Shown piece after piece: positions 46,753 through 56,024 of a stretch of 64,000 nucleotides of DNA. The stretch is from Flagellimonas eckloniae. GTDB lineage: Bacteria > Bacteroidota > Bacteroidia > Flavobacteriales > Flavobacteriaceae. The stretch covers positions 682,001-746,000 of the forward strand of contig NZ_LCTZ01000002.1 of assembly GCF_001413955.1 (NCBI RefSeq). Reading direction: 5' to 3'. The notes under the pieces are model-generated. The model saw only the letters and a program-made list of their open reading frames with translations, did not search any database and was not told where the DNA came from. Within the stretch, counting starts at the first letter, position 1; each line of letters starts with the position of its first letter. Position numbers and translations under genes: made by a program.

Positions 46753-47271
46753 TTACCATAAATCTCCTACTTCTTTCTTTACAAATGCCAGAGCAGTTGC
46801 TGAAGGGGATTGTTTTTCCATGGTCTGGTTTAAAATGTCTTCTCTAAGTTTATCAGGTGAGTCCGTTTCGCTCATTCCCGCGGAACGAATAATCTGGATA
46901 GTAGCATTTTTTGCCGCTTTAATAATGTTCCAACATTCTTCAGACATATAGATTTGTTGGGACAGGTTATGGTCAAATTCAGTTTCTACCTGTTTTATCA
47001 GCAAGTTTTCGTAGTCAGTTTTGTCCTTGCTTTTAGGAGCTACGCGAACTACCAAACTATTTATCGAGATACGTTCCAAGAACAAGACCATTCTTTCATA
47101 TGCCTGGAGCCTAATAGGCAAGGTGTCTTTTTGTGAATCTTTATGCAATAAGAAACGTCTGCGTCCGTCCTCATTTTTGGTATGTAACCTAAAGAAATAA
47201 AAAGCAACAGCGCCTGTAACTACTGCGGGCAATAAGTAAGCAAAAAGTTGAAAGATGTTATCTCCAGTCAT
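46753..47271 (-). CDS. Conserved hypothetical with N-terminal membrane anchor
   Basis: 172 residues: one membrane span (about 9-28, FAYLLPAVVTGAVAFYFF), then a mainly helical cytoplasmic part with conserved-looking charged stretches (LRLQAYERMVLFLERI-like start, here PIRLQAYERM). Common as an unnamed protein in flavobacteria. Function not known. Confidence 0.75.
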   Translation of the reverse strand: MTGDNIFQLFAYLLPAVVTGAVAFYFFRLHTKNEDGRRRFLLHKDSQKDTLPIRLQAYERMVLFLERISINSLVVRVAPKSKDKTDYENLLIKQVETEFDHNLSQQIYMSEECWNIIKAAKNATIQIIRSAGMSETDSPDKLREDILNQTMEKQSPSATALAFVKKEVGDLW

Positions 47272-47350
47272 GATATAGTTTGGTTTTTGATTTTATAAAA
47301 ACTAAAACGAACTAAAACATTAAAAAGTATTGGAGATGAATTTCTATGAT

Positions 47351-48121
47351 TTAGTTGGTTTTCACACTTTCCTTTGCCTTGGTATAAAACCCCTTATAAT
47401 CTGGACTAAAACTTATGGCGATACCTTCCTTAAAATTTCCATCCTTTGCAGAGATGCCCACACTGCTGCTAGGGATACCCAAAGTAACTACCAATTCTTT
47501 GGTAACGGTTGCAGCTTGATCGTAGGTAACTCCAAATTCACCTGTCATGTTAAGACCCTCCACCTCTGCCTTAAGGTTGGGGCTTGCTAACAACACTTTT
47601 GCTATTTGAGTAAGCCAACTTTTGCCTTCTTCTGTGAGTTCAGTCCCAGTGTCAGACCCAAATAAGGTGGTCAAACCCTTTGAGAGCACTACTGCGCCAT
47701 CTGATATATTAGGATTTGCATTTTCACCCATGGTCTGTTTTATTCGCGTTAGCAAAACAATGGAAGTAGAGTCACTGGAAGCTATCATGTCCGAAATTCC
47801 ACTAAGTTGTTTTTCCTTTCGGCTCAAGGCTGCCAAGGTAGCATTCACATTTTCACTGTTCTTTTTTGAAAGTTCTGAGAAGCTGCTCAAATTTTGCAGT
47901 AACGTGGCATTGGCATCGCGCAAACTTGCATTTTCACTTTCAAACGTTTCAGCGGTGGCTTTGCTGGATGAAATTTCGCGTTTGGCTTTGGCCAATTCCT
48001 GTTCAACACCACTTTTCTCAGTTTTCAAGTCCTCAATTTGGGCCAAGAGCTCACTTTTTTTTTGTGAAAAGCCTATAGTGGTTAAAATCAAAAAACCTAG
48101 GGTAGGTAATAGTTTTTTCAT
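47351..48121 (-). CDS. OmpA-like paralogue with degenerate C-terminal domain
   Basis: 256 residues with a signal peptide (MKKLLPTLGFLILTTIGFSQ) and a long coiled coil (about 24-110). The layout follows the ompA-type gene at 53568: coiled coil, then a domain starting ISDGAVVLSKGLTTLFGSDTG. The peptidoglycan-binding motif of OmpA (VEGHTDN and NRRTRIVV in the neighbour) is missing; the corresponding stretch reads VEGLNMTGEFG. So peptidoglycan binding is doubtful. Confidence 0.72.
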   Translation of the reverse strand: MKKLLPTLGFLILTTIGFSQKKSELLAQIEDLKTEKSGVEQELAKAKREISSSKATAETFESENASLRDANATLLQNLSSFSELSKKNSENVNATLAALSRKEKQLSGISDMIASSDSTSIVLLTRIKQTMGENANPNISDGAVVLSKGLTTLFGSDTGTELTEEGKSWLTQIAKVLLASPNLKAEVEGLNMTGEFGVTYDQAATVTKELVVTLGIPSSSVGISAKDGNFKEGIAISFSPDYKGFYTKAKESVKTN

Positions 48122-48163
48122 ATGTAAGTAATATTTGGTTTTAAATGTATTATTATATCAAAA

Positions 48164-49738
48164 TTAGGGTGTTTTTTCCACATTGGTTTTTCCACCTAGA
48201 AAATTGCAATCATAAAATTCCTGTACCGATGTAAAAGGGACTTTTGTTTTTTTGTATTTATAAACGGTTTCCAAATCACTACTTAAATAGTCATCATCTA
48301 CATTTACCTGGATATCATTCATGGTAAACTGGCAAGGATGTTCATAACCTGCAGCATGGGTAATCTCTAAAAACTCTTTTCTAAAGGTTTTAAAATATTG
48401 TGACAACCTATCGGATTTCAAGGGAACGTTTATCCCATTTTGCAACCATTTGCTTTGTGTGGCCACACCGGCGGGGCATCTATTGGTGTGGCATATTTGG
48501 GCTTGAATACAGCCAATACTCATCATAGCTTCCCTAGCCACATTTATACAATCAATCCCCATAGCAAAAGCCATGGCTGCCTTAGCTGGAAAACCCAATT
48601 TCCCACTTCCAATAAAAACGATACGGTCTGCTAAATCTTTTTCTTTAAAAATTTTATAGACTGATGCAAATCCATAGACCCAAGGCAATGAAACGTGATC
48701 TGCAAAACTTGGTGGGGCTGCTCCAGTTCCTCCTTCACCACCATCAACGGTAATAAAGTCTGGTCCTTTCCCAGATTTTTTCATTAAATCTGCCAATTCT
48801 TCCCATTGGTCCAATTTCCCAATGGCCGCTTTGATTCCCACGGGCAACCCAGTTTCGTCTGCAATAGATTCTATTAAATCTAAAAGCTCAGGAATGGAGC
48901 TGAATGCTCTATGCGTAGCAGGGGAGAGGACGTCTTTTCCAACGGCGACCCCGCGTATTTTCGCAATTTCGGGACTGATTTTGGCACCAGGCAGAACACC
49001 TCCCTTTCCAGGTTTTGCACCTTGGGATAGTTTTATTTCAATGGCTTTGATACATGGATTCTCATCGACCAGAATCTTCATTTTTTCCATGGAGAAATTG
49101 CCTTCTCTAGACCGAACGCCAAAATAACCTGTTCCAAAATGGAAAATTACATCGCCTCCTTGTTTGTGGTATGGAGATAAACCTCCTTCTCCCGTATTAT
49201 GGTATGCTTGACTTTTTTTTACCCCTGTATTCATGGCTTCAACAGCTGCTGCTGATAACGAACCAAAACTCATTGCTGAAATATTGATTACCGAGGCAGG
49301 GCGATATGGTTTTTTACGTTTGTTATAGGCTCCAATAACTTTGGCACAGGGTAAAAAATAAGGATTTTCAATATTTGGATGACCACTGGGCATTTGATAC
49401 CCAATCATGGCATTTTTCACGAAAATATGTTGATGTGCATATATGTCTCTGTCCGTACCAAACCCTTCGTAATTATTTTCTTTTTTAGCGGAAGCGTAAA
49501 TCCAACCGCGTTCAATCCTATTGAAAGGAAGTTCCTCCCTATTGTTTGCCACAAAGTACTGTCGCATTTCCGGCCCTATACTTTCCAGCCAATATCTAAG
49601 GTGTCCAACAAGAGGGAAATTGTGGTTAATGGTGTGTTTCTTTTGAAGAAACACATCCCACACCACAACCAATAAAAGTGCGATGAGAATCCAACTCCAC
49701 CATGGAATATTCGCTAAAAAATCAAGAAATTGCTCCAT
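48164..49738 (-). CDS. FMN-binding glutamate synthase-like protein, membrane-anchored
   Basis: 524 residues. N-terminal membrane span (about 14-30, WSWILIALLLVVVWDVF), then the GltS FMN/2-oxoglutarate domain (SAMSFGSLSAAAVEAMN, GEGGLSPYHKQGGDVIFHFGTGYFG, ISPGAK-like PGAKISPEI, TVDGGEGGTGAAP). Cysteines in CIQAQICHTNRCPAGVATQ match the 3Fe-4S site of glutamate synthase. It has no glutaminase domain, so it is not a complete glutamate synthase; the substrate and partner are unknown. Confidence 0.9.
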   Translation of the reverse strand: MEQFLDFLANIPWWSWILIALLLVVVWDVFLQKKHTINHNFPLVGHLRYWLESIGPEMRQYFVANNREELPFNRIERGWIYASAKKENNYEGFGTDRDIYAHQHIFVKNAMIGYQMPSGHPNIENPYFLPCAKVIGAYNKRKKPYRPASVINISAMSFGSLSAAAVEAMNTGVKKSQAYHNTGEGGLSPYHKQGGDVIFHFGTGYFGVRSREGNFSMEKMKILVDENPCIKAIEIKLSQGAKPGKGGVLPGAKISPEIAKIRGVAVGKDVLSPATHRAFSSIPELLDLIESIADETGLPVGIKAAIGKLDQWEELADLMKKSGKGPDFITVDGGEGGTGAAPPSFADHVSLPWVYGFASVYKIFKEKDLADRIVFIGSGKLGFPAKAAMAFAMGIDCINVAREAMMSIGCIQAQICHTNRCPAGVATQSKWLQNGINVPLKSDRLSQYFKTFRKEFLEITHAAGYEHPCQFTMNDIQVNVDDDYLSSDLETVYKYKKTKVPFTSVQEFYDCNFLGGKTNVEKTP

Positions 49739-49774
49739 AAATTACTTTCAATATGATAAGATGATTGTGTTTTG

Positions 49775-50314
49775 TTAAAACTTGATAAGACGATAGTCTT
49801 GGTTTTGTAATTGAATAAGTGCCGTCATGGCTGAAAGGGAAACTTGCACGCCGGAAATCAAATCCTCCTTTGGAAAGTTTCTGGATTTTGAAGATTGCCC
49901 ACAGAGAATAACCTCGACCCCAGCTTCCATCAAATCTTTGACCAGGTCATAGTTTGGGTTTGAAACTCCGTATCTGGTCTCATATGCCTTATTTTCAATA
50001 ATATCTTTAGAAGCTTTATTGTGAACCACCAATGCAACTTTAAGCTGTGCGTGGGGAACACCTCCCTTTGCGTGCATATTCAGAAATCGCGCCGCGGTCT
50101 CAATACTTTTATTGATTTCCGTGTGTGATTCGGGGCTGTTCATAATATCAAAGACCACTTTAAAGTCAGCAGCTATGTCTGTCTTAAAATCTGGGTTCTC
50201 TATTGACCACACTTTACCGTAATTTTCAATAATGGGTCCAGCTGTTTTCTCTTGTGAATATCCGCTAAGGCAAATCAAAATAAAAAATAGAAGGAAGTTG
50301 TGGGTATAATTCAT
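49775..50314 (-). CDS. DsrE-family protein, secreted
   Basis: 179 residues from the ATG at 50314 (MNYTHNFLLFFILICLSGYSQ, a signal peptide). The rest has the DsrE/DsrF-like fold (KVALVVHNKAS, then EVILCGQSSKSR, and QVSLSAMTALIQLQNQDYRLI). Cys in the CGQS loop may be the reactive residue. Periplasmic location is inferred; role unknown, perhaps sulfur-related. Confidence 0.82.
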   Translation of the reverse strand: MNYTHNFLLFFILICLSGYSQEKTAGPIIENYGKVWSIENPDFKTDIAADFKVVFDIMNSPESHTEINKSIETAARFLNMHAKGGVPHAQLKVALVVHNKASKDIIENKAYETRYGVSNPNYDLVKDLMEAGVEVILCGQSSKSRNFPKEDLISGVQVSLSAMTALIQLQNQDYRLIKF

Positions 50315-50452
50315 GCATATTGGAATTAAGCTCCTAAATATATTCAAATTCGAGATAAAACTAATTTTCTGTTAGTAAGTATTCATAGGATGATTTTAGC
50401 ATAAAACCATTATTGTCTAATTTCACCTTTACTTTTTATAAAAGCCTATTGT

Positions 50453-52783
50453 TTGAGTAGTTTTTTGGATGAATTAAATGATGCGCAACGCGACCCGGTG
50501 TTGCACAAGGATGGCCCTCTGATGGTAATTGCCGGTGCAGGCTCTGGAAAGACACGTGTGCTTACCTATAGGATTGCACATTTAATGGAGCAAGGGGTAG
50601 ATTCTTTTAATATCTTGGCTCTGACCTTTACCAATAAAGCCGCTCGCGAAATGAAAAAGCGGATAGCCCTTATTGCCGGAAGTTCAGAAACGAAAAACTT
50701 GTGGATGGGAACTTTCCATTCCGTATTTGCAAAATTGCTACGCTTTGATGGTGATAAATTAGGGTTCCCTAGCAATTTCACTATTTATGACACCCAGGAT
50801 TCCCAACGTTTGATTGCTTCGATCATAAAAGAAATGGGACTTGATAAGGATATCTACAAGTACAAGCAGATTCAAAACAGAATATCATCGTATAAAAACA
50901 GTTTAATCACGGTCAAGGCATATTTCCAAAATCCAGAATTGGTGGAAGCTGATGCCATGGCTAAAAGACCAAGGCTTGGAGAAATCTATCAAAACTATGT
51001 AGATCGTTGTTTTAAGGCGGGCGCAATGGATTTTGATGACCTTTTACTGCGTACCAATGAGCTTTTAACACGTTTTCCTGAGGTGCTGATGAAGTACCAA
51101 GATAGGTTTAGGTATATTTTGGTTGATGAGTATCAAGATACCAATCATTCGCAATATTTAATCGTAAAGGCACTCTCGGACCGTTACCAAAACATATGCG
51201 TAGTGGGTGATGATGCCCAGAGCATCTATTCCTTCAGGGGAGCCAACATTAATAATATCCTCAATTTTCAAAAGGATTATGATAATGTGGGTATGTACCG
51301 TTTGGAACAAAATTACCGTTCCACAAAAAACATTGTGAATGCCGCCAATTCCATTATAGCCAAAAATAAAAACCAATTGGAGAAAGTGGTTTGGACCTCT
51401 AACGATGAAGGGAACAAGATAAAAATACACCGAAGCATAACAGATGCAGAGGAGGGTAGGTATGTGGCAAGTTCCATTTTTGAAAACAAAATGCAACAAC
51501 AGATGCAGAATGGTGAGTTTGCTGTTCTGTACCGTACCAATTCTCAGTCCCGGGCGATAGAAGATGCTTTACGTAAACGTGATATCCCGTATCGAATTTA
51601 TGGTGGACTTTCCTTTTATCAACGTAAAGAAATCAAAGATGTTCTGGCGTATCTGCGAATGATTATCAACCCAAAAGATGAAGAAGCTTTAAAACGGGTC
51701 ATTAATTTTCCAGCTCGAGGTATTGGACAGACCACAATTGACAAATTAATTGTTGCCGCCAACCACTACGGCCGTTCCATTTTTGAGGTAATAGAACATT
51801 TGAAAAAACTTGATTTAAAAATCAATACGGGAACCAAACGGAAGTTGGAAGATTTTGTGACCATGATCAAAAGCTTTCAAATTATGAATGAAGGTTCAGA
51901 TGCTTTTACCCTTGCAGAGCATGTCGCAAAAAAAACCGGTCTGCTGCTGGAGTTTAAAAAAGATGGAACTCCGGAGGGAATTGCCAGAATGGAGAATATT
52001 GAGGAGCTCTTGAATGGTATAAAGGATTTTGTTGAGGGACAAAAAGAACTGGCGGACGCCACTGGAGGTTTATCTGAGTTTTTAGAAGATGTTGCTTTGG
52101 CTACGGACTTAGACAAGGATACAGGTGATGACGACCGAGTAGCCTTAATGACCATTCACTTGGCAAAAGGATTGGAATTCCCTTATGTCTATGTGGTTGG
52201 AATGGAAGAGGATTTGTTTCCTTCTGCCATGAGCATGAATACACGAAGTGAGCTAGAGGAAGAACGAAGACTTTTTTATGTTGCATTGACAAGGGCTGAG
52301 AAACAAGCATTTCTGACGTACACCCAAAACAGATACCGTTGGGGAAAGCTTATTGACGCCGAACCAAGTAGGTTTTTGGAAGAAATTGAAGAACAATATG
52401 TTGAAAACCTTACTCCAGTGAATGATGGGTACCGGTACAAATCTTTGATTGATGCTGATATTTTTGGAGAGGTTGATAAGAGCAAGTTGAGACAAATAAA
52501 ACCTAAGAATGGAACACCTCCCAGCATTCAAAAGCCCAATGAGAATCAATTGCGAAAACTTAGAAAGTTAAAGCCCCAATTATCCTCACCAGCACAAAAC
52601 ACTAATACCATCGATTCCAATTTATCTGAAGGTTCCCTCGTAAATCACACTCGCTTTGGTCGCGGAACCGTTTTAAAGATTGAAGGGATAGGAAACGATA
52701 AAAAGGCAGAAATTAAGTTTGAAAAAGGAGATATTAAAAAGCTATTGCTCAGATTTGCCAAGCTTGAAGTATTACAAGGCTAG
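50453..52783 (+). CDS. uvrD: UvrD/PcrA-type DNA helicase
   Basis: 776 residues. TTG start (MSSFLDELNDAQRDPV), chosen because this is the usual N-terminus of the family and no in-frame ATG precedes the Walker A. Helicase motifs: GAGSGKT, LALTFTNKAAREM, ILVDEYQDTN, VVGDDAQSIYSFRGA, LEQNYRS, MTIHLAKGLEF and ALTRAEK. A 3'-5' superfamily 1 helicase for repair and Rep/PcrA functions; C-terminal Tudor-like tail (GSLVNHTRFGRGTVLKIEG). Normal length. Confidence 0.95.
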   Translation: MSSFLDELNDAQRDPVLHKDGPLMVIAGAGSGKTRVLTYRIAHLMEQGVDSFNILALTFTNKAAREMKKRIALIAGSSETKNLWMGTFHSVFAKLLRFDGDKLGFPSNFTIYDTQDSQRLIASIIKEMGLDKDIYKYKQIQNRISSYKNSLITVKAYFQNPELVEADAMAKRPRLGEIYQNYVDRCFKAGAMDFDDLLLRTNELLTRFPEVLMKYQDRFRYILVDEYQDTNHSQYLIVKALSDRYQNICVVGDDAQSIYSFRGANINNILNFQKDYDNVGMYRLEQNYRSTKNIVNAANSIIAKNKNQLEKVVWTSNDEGNKIKIHRSITDAEEGRYVASSIFENKMQQQMQNGEFAVLYRTNSQSRAIEDALRKRDIPYRIYGGLSFYQRKEIKDVLAYLRMIINPKDEEALKRVINFPARGIGQTTIDKLIVAANHYGRSIFEVIEHLKKLDLKINTGTKRKLEDFVTMIKSFQIMNEGSDAFTLAEHVAKKTGLLLEFKKDGTPEGIARMENIEELLNGIKDFVEGQKELADATGGLSEFLEDVALATDLDKDTGDDDRVALMTIHLAKGLEFPYVYVVGMEEDLFPSAMSMNTRSELEEERRLFYVALTRAEKQAFLTYTQNRYRWGKLIDAEPSRFLEEIEEQYVENLTPVNDGYRYKSLIDADIFGEVDKSKLRQIKPKNGTPPSIQKPNENQLRKLRKLKPQLSSPAQNTNTIDSNLSEGSLVNHTRFGRGTVLKIEGIGNDKKAEIKFEKGDIKKLLLRFAKLEVLQG

Positions 52784-52892
52784 TCGTAGGTCTCCTTAGT
52801 TCTCCAAATTCAAAATCTTTTCCCACACACATCTGATTTCACCTTCTATTTTTTAACAACTATTACTTTTAATCTTTGTTACTTTGCTTAAA

Positions 52893-53513
52893 ATGGCTGA
52901 ATTCATAAAAATATTTGAAGAGAACCCTAACCCAAAACAAGTAGAGAAAGTGGGGAACGTACTTCGTAAAGGAGGGTTGATTATTTACCCAACGGATACG
53001 GTGTATGGTCTGGGATGCGATATTTCAAATTCAAAAGCGTTGGAGCGTATTGCCCGCATAAAAGGAATAAAATTGGCAAAGGCCAATTGGTCTTTTGTAT
53101 GTGCGGATTTAAGCAACCTTTCTGATTATGTTAGGCAATTGGATTCGGCAACGTTCAAAATCCTTAAAAGGTCATTACCGGGCCCCTATACTTTTATTCT
53201 ACCAGGGAACAATAATCTTCCAAAGGATTTCAAAAAAAAGAAAACAGTTGGAATTAGAGTTCCGGATAATGAAATAGTTAAAGCCTTGGTTACCGAATTG
53301 GGAAATCCCATTGTTTCCACATCAATTAGGGACGAGGATGATATTTTAGAGTATACTACTGACCCAGAGCTGATTTATGAAAAGTGGCGAAATCTTGTTG
53401 ATGTGGTTATTGATGGCGGATATGGAGGGAATATTGCCTCGACTGTAGTTGATTTGTCATCTGAACCTCCTGAGATAGTACGAGAAGGAAAGGGTGAATT
53501 AGATATTTTTTAA
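52893..53513 (+). CDS. YciO/YrdC/Sua5-family protein, threonylcarbamoyl-AMP synthase-like
   Basis: 206 residues starting MAEFIKIFEENPNP; a TTG three codons upstream is less likely. YrdC-fold hallmarks: GGLIIYPTDTVYGLGCD, the basic stretch and RSLPGPYTFILP, VGIRVPDN and IVSTSIR. Members use threonine, bicarbonate and ATP to make threonylcarbamoyl-AMP for t6A in tRNA; the YciO branch may have another role. No Sua5 C-terminal domain is present. Confidence 0.88.
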   Translation: MAEFIKIFEENPNPKQVEKVGNVLRKGGLIIYPTDTVYGLGCDISNSKALERIARIKGIKLAKANWSFVCADLSNLSDYVRQLDSATFKILKRSLPGPYTFILPGNNNLPKDFKKKKTVGIRVPDNEIVKALVTELGNPIVSTSIRDEDDILEYTTDPELIYEKWRNLVDVVIDGGYGGNIASTVVDLSSEPPEIVREGKGELDIF

Positions 53514-53520
53514 ACAAAAA

Positions 53521-53540
53521 AAGCGGCCCTAAGGCCGCTT
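53521..53540. terminator. Bidirectional terminator, sua5-like / ompA
   Basis: AAGCGGCC (53521-53528) and GGCCGCTT (53533-53540) pair perfectly with the tetraloop CTAA. An A-run lies upstream on the plus strand, giving a strong T tail on the minus strand for ompA. Confidence 0.88.
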
Positions 53541-53567
53541 CCTATATTTTAATTGAAAGAAAATGGC

Positions 53568-54440
53568 TTATTTGCCAGAACCTCCAATAGCAGGATCTTT
53601 CATTCCTTCCTCAATCATATTGTAGAACTGGTCAATTTTAGGAAGAACAACAATACGCGTTCTTCTGTTTTTAGCACGTTCAGCTGCCGTATCATTAGAT
53701 GCTAATGGTACATAAAAACTTCTTCCTGCTGCTGTCATACGCTCAGGAGCAACATTAAACTCATTTTGCAATGTTCTTACGATTGCAGTTGCTCTTTTGG
53801 CACTCAAATCCCAGTTATCTACCAGCACTCCACTAGAGTAAGGCACATTATCTGTATGGCCTTCTACCAAGAATTCAAAGTCTGGCTTGTTATTGACCAC
53901 TTTTGCCACTTTGCCTAAAACACTTTTGGCTGCGCTGGTGATATTGTAGCTTCCGCTGCTAAACAATAATTTGTCAGAAATAGAAACAAAGACTACACCT
54001 TTTTCAACACTTACTTCAATGTCTTCATCATCCAAGTTGCCCAAAACTCCTTTAAGGCTCTGTACCAAGGCAAGATTCACTGAATCTCTTCGGGTAACGG
54101 CATCCTGTAATTTTCTGATGGTTAAATCTTTTTCTTTTAGACTTTCCAAAGATTTTTCAAGATTCTCAGCACCCTTGGTAGTCAAGGTTGTTAGATTACC
54201 CATATTGTTGATAAGCTCCTGATTGTTTGCTTTTAAAAATGCATTTTGATCTTCAAGAGTCTTTAGTTTGGACGATGCCGAGGCTTTTTCCTCTAAGCAA
54301 TCGTTCAACTTTACAGTTGCAGAGTTTAATAAATCTTGGGTTTCTTGCTGCTGTGCTTCAAGCTCAGCATATTTTTTTTGTGATACACATGATGACAACA
54401 AAACTGCCATTGCCAATGATCCTAGGAAAACTTTCTTCAT
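53568..54440 (-). CDS. OmpA/MotB-domain lipoprotein
   Basis: 290 residues. Lipobox LLSSC (Cys18), then a coiled coil (about 25-135), then an OmpA peptidoglycan-binding domain with LLFSSGSYNI, FLVEGHTDNVPYS, NWDLSAKRATAIV and RAKNRRTRIVV. Links the outer membrane to the cell wall. Strong terminator directly downstream. A related but degenerate gene lies at 47351. Confidence 0.92.
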   Translation of the reverse strand: MKKVFLGSLAMAVLLSSCVSQKKYAELEAQQQETQDLLNSATVKLNDCLEEKASASSKLKTLEDQNAFLKANNQELINNMGNLTTLTTKGAENLEKSLESLKEKDLTIRKLQDAVTRRDSVNLALVQSLKGVLGNLDDEDIEVSVEKGVVFVSISDKLLFSSGSYNITSAAKSVLGKVAKVVNNKPDFEFLVEGHTDNVPYSSGVLVDNWDLSAKRATAIVRTLQNEFNVAPERMTAAGRSFYVPLASNDTAAERAKNRRTRIVVLPKIDQFYNMIEEGMKDPAIGGSGK

Positions 54441-54537
54441 GATTTTGATTATAAGTTAAAAGTATTGTTATTAGGTTGATGCTAAATTTGTCAGCCAAAA
54501 TTATACAAAAACTAAAGCCGCATTAATCTAGGCATCG

Positions 54538-55539
54538 TTAATCTTTTACTAAAATGTTAAAATTCTTTACTTGATGTACGAAGTGAGACCAAACTATGGA
54601 TGTTGTTGAGTAATACTTTAGTATAAAATTAGCTTTCTCCCTTTTACCATATATCTTTCTAAAATTAGCATAAAAACTGAAATGAGCCCTTAAAATAGCG
54701 GTACAATGGCTGAATTTAAATTGAAAAATAAAACGCAGTGCTGCTATTCCATCCAATATCAAACGGAAAAAAATAATTGGGAATGCCTTTTTTCTTGGTA
54801 AATTCTTGGTGATAGAATATAAAGAGTTTCTAAAATTGAGGAAAGTTTTTTTAGGATTCATGTTTTCCAATGTTGAACCTCCAAGATGAAAAATGTGGCT
54901 ATTACCAACATAATAAACACGATGCCCCAAGTTTTTGGCCCTCCAACATAGATCAATTTCTTCTTGATGTGCAAAATAATCTTCATCAAACCCATTTAAA
55001 GCCTTGAACACTTCACTTTTTATAAACATGCATGCCCCTGTGGCCCAGAAAACTTCCTTTACATCATCATATTGACCTTCATCTTTTTCTAAGGCTTGAA
55101 ATATTCTGCCACGACAAAAAGGATACCCCAACTTGTCTATGAACCCTCCAGCTGCACCTGCATACTCAAAATATTCTTTCCGCTTTAAGTCCAGTATTTT
55201 TGGTTGAACAATAGCAGCTTCTGGAATGGTATTAAAAAGAGTGGTGATGGGTTTTAACCAATTTGGAGTAACCTCAACATCAGAATTTAAAAGACAGAAG
55301 ATATCGGCCTCAATATTTTTTAAGCCATCATTATAGCCTTTGGCAAAGCCACCGTTCGATGCATTTTGGATAATATTTATGGTTGAATAATTTTTTCTGA
55401 CAAATGCAACAGAGTCATCTGTGCTCGCATTGTCAATAAGGTGGATGCTAGCGCCATTTGAGTGCGCTACAACACTGGGAAGAAACCTTTCCAGCAATGT
55501 TCTTCCATTCCAGTTTAGTATGACAACAGCGACATTCAA
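54538..55539 (-). CDS. Glycosyltransferase family 2 protein (rhamnosyltransferase-like)
   Basis: 333 residues. A TTG start is used (MNVAVVILNWNG); no in-frame ATG is close by. GT-A motifs: LIDNASTDDS, NGGFAKGYNDG, CLLNSDVEV (metal-binding region), and GFDEDYFAHQEEIDLCWRA with FHLGGST. Resembles WbbL-type transferases for cell-envelope glycans. It lies 12 bases after the HsdR_N-like gene. Confidence 0.9.
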   Translation of the reverse strand: MNVAVVILNWNGRTLLERFLPSVVAHSNGASIHLIDNASTDDSVAFVRKNYSTINIIQNASNGGFAKGYNDGLKNIEADIFCLLNSDVEVTPNWLKPITTLFNTIPEAAIVQPKILDLKRKEYFEYAGAAGGFIDKLGYPFCRGRIFQALEKDEGQYDDVKEVFWATGACMFIKSEVFKALNGFDEDYFAHQEEIDLCWRAKNLGHRVYYVGNSHIFHLGGSTLENMNPKKTFLNFRNSLYSITKNLPRKKAFPIIFFRLILDGIAALRFIFQFKFSHCTAILRAHFSFYANFRKIYGKREKANFILKYYSTTSIVWSHFVHQVKNFNILVKD

Positions 55540-55551
55540 ATCGGCAGCAAA

Positions 55552-55998
55552 TTAACGGCTAAAATCAGGAATTTCCTTCAAAAACTTGTATTTTTCATTT
55601 TCATGGTCCATTTTACAATAATAATGTTGCATGCCATTTGTAACCATAATGTACTTAGACTTTAATTGATAATTGTACTGGGCAATCTGGTCAAACGTTT
55701 TTTGGTCAATTTTAATTTCTGGCGCTTTGCATTCCACTAAGATTTGGATTGAGCCGTTGGGTTCAAAAACGACAACATCATAACGTTTTTTCAAGGTGTT
55801 GACAATCAGCTGTTTTTCTACATTGATGAGGCTTTTGGGATACTTCTTTGTATCAATTAAATAATGGACAACATGTTGGCGCACCCATTCTTCGGGTTGC
55901 AGCACAACAAATTTTTTACGGACTGGGTCAAAGATATGGAGGCCATTTTCGCTATTTTTGACTCTAAACGAATACTTGGGAAAGTTCAAGGCTTGCAT
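55552..55998 (-). CDS. Small HsdR N-terminal-like (PD-(D/E)XK) protein
   Basis: 148 residues from the ATG at 55998 (MQALNFPKYSFRVKN); an upstream in-frame start would lie inside holA. The middle has RYDVVVFEP and ILVECKAP, the D...ExK pattern of the PD-(D/E)XK nuclease fold used by type I restriction HsdR N-termini. No ATPase or methyltransferase is near, so it is a free-standing domain of unknown role. Its start is only 26 bases from that of holA, transcribed the other way. Confidence 0.85.
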   Translation of the reverse strand: MQALNFPKYSFRVKNSENGLHIFDPVRKKFVVLQPEEWVRQHVVHYLIDTKKYPKSLINVEKQLIVNTLKKRYDVVVFEPNGSIQILVECKAPEIKIDQKTFDQIAQYNYQLKSKYIMVTNGMQHYYCKMDHENEKYKFLKEIPDFSR

Positions 55999-56024
55999 TG
56001 GACAAATTTGATAATTTTTTCTGA

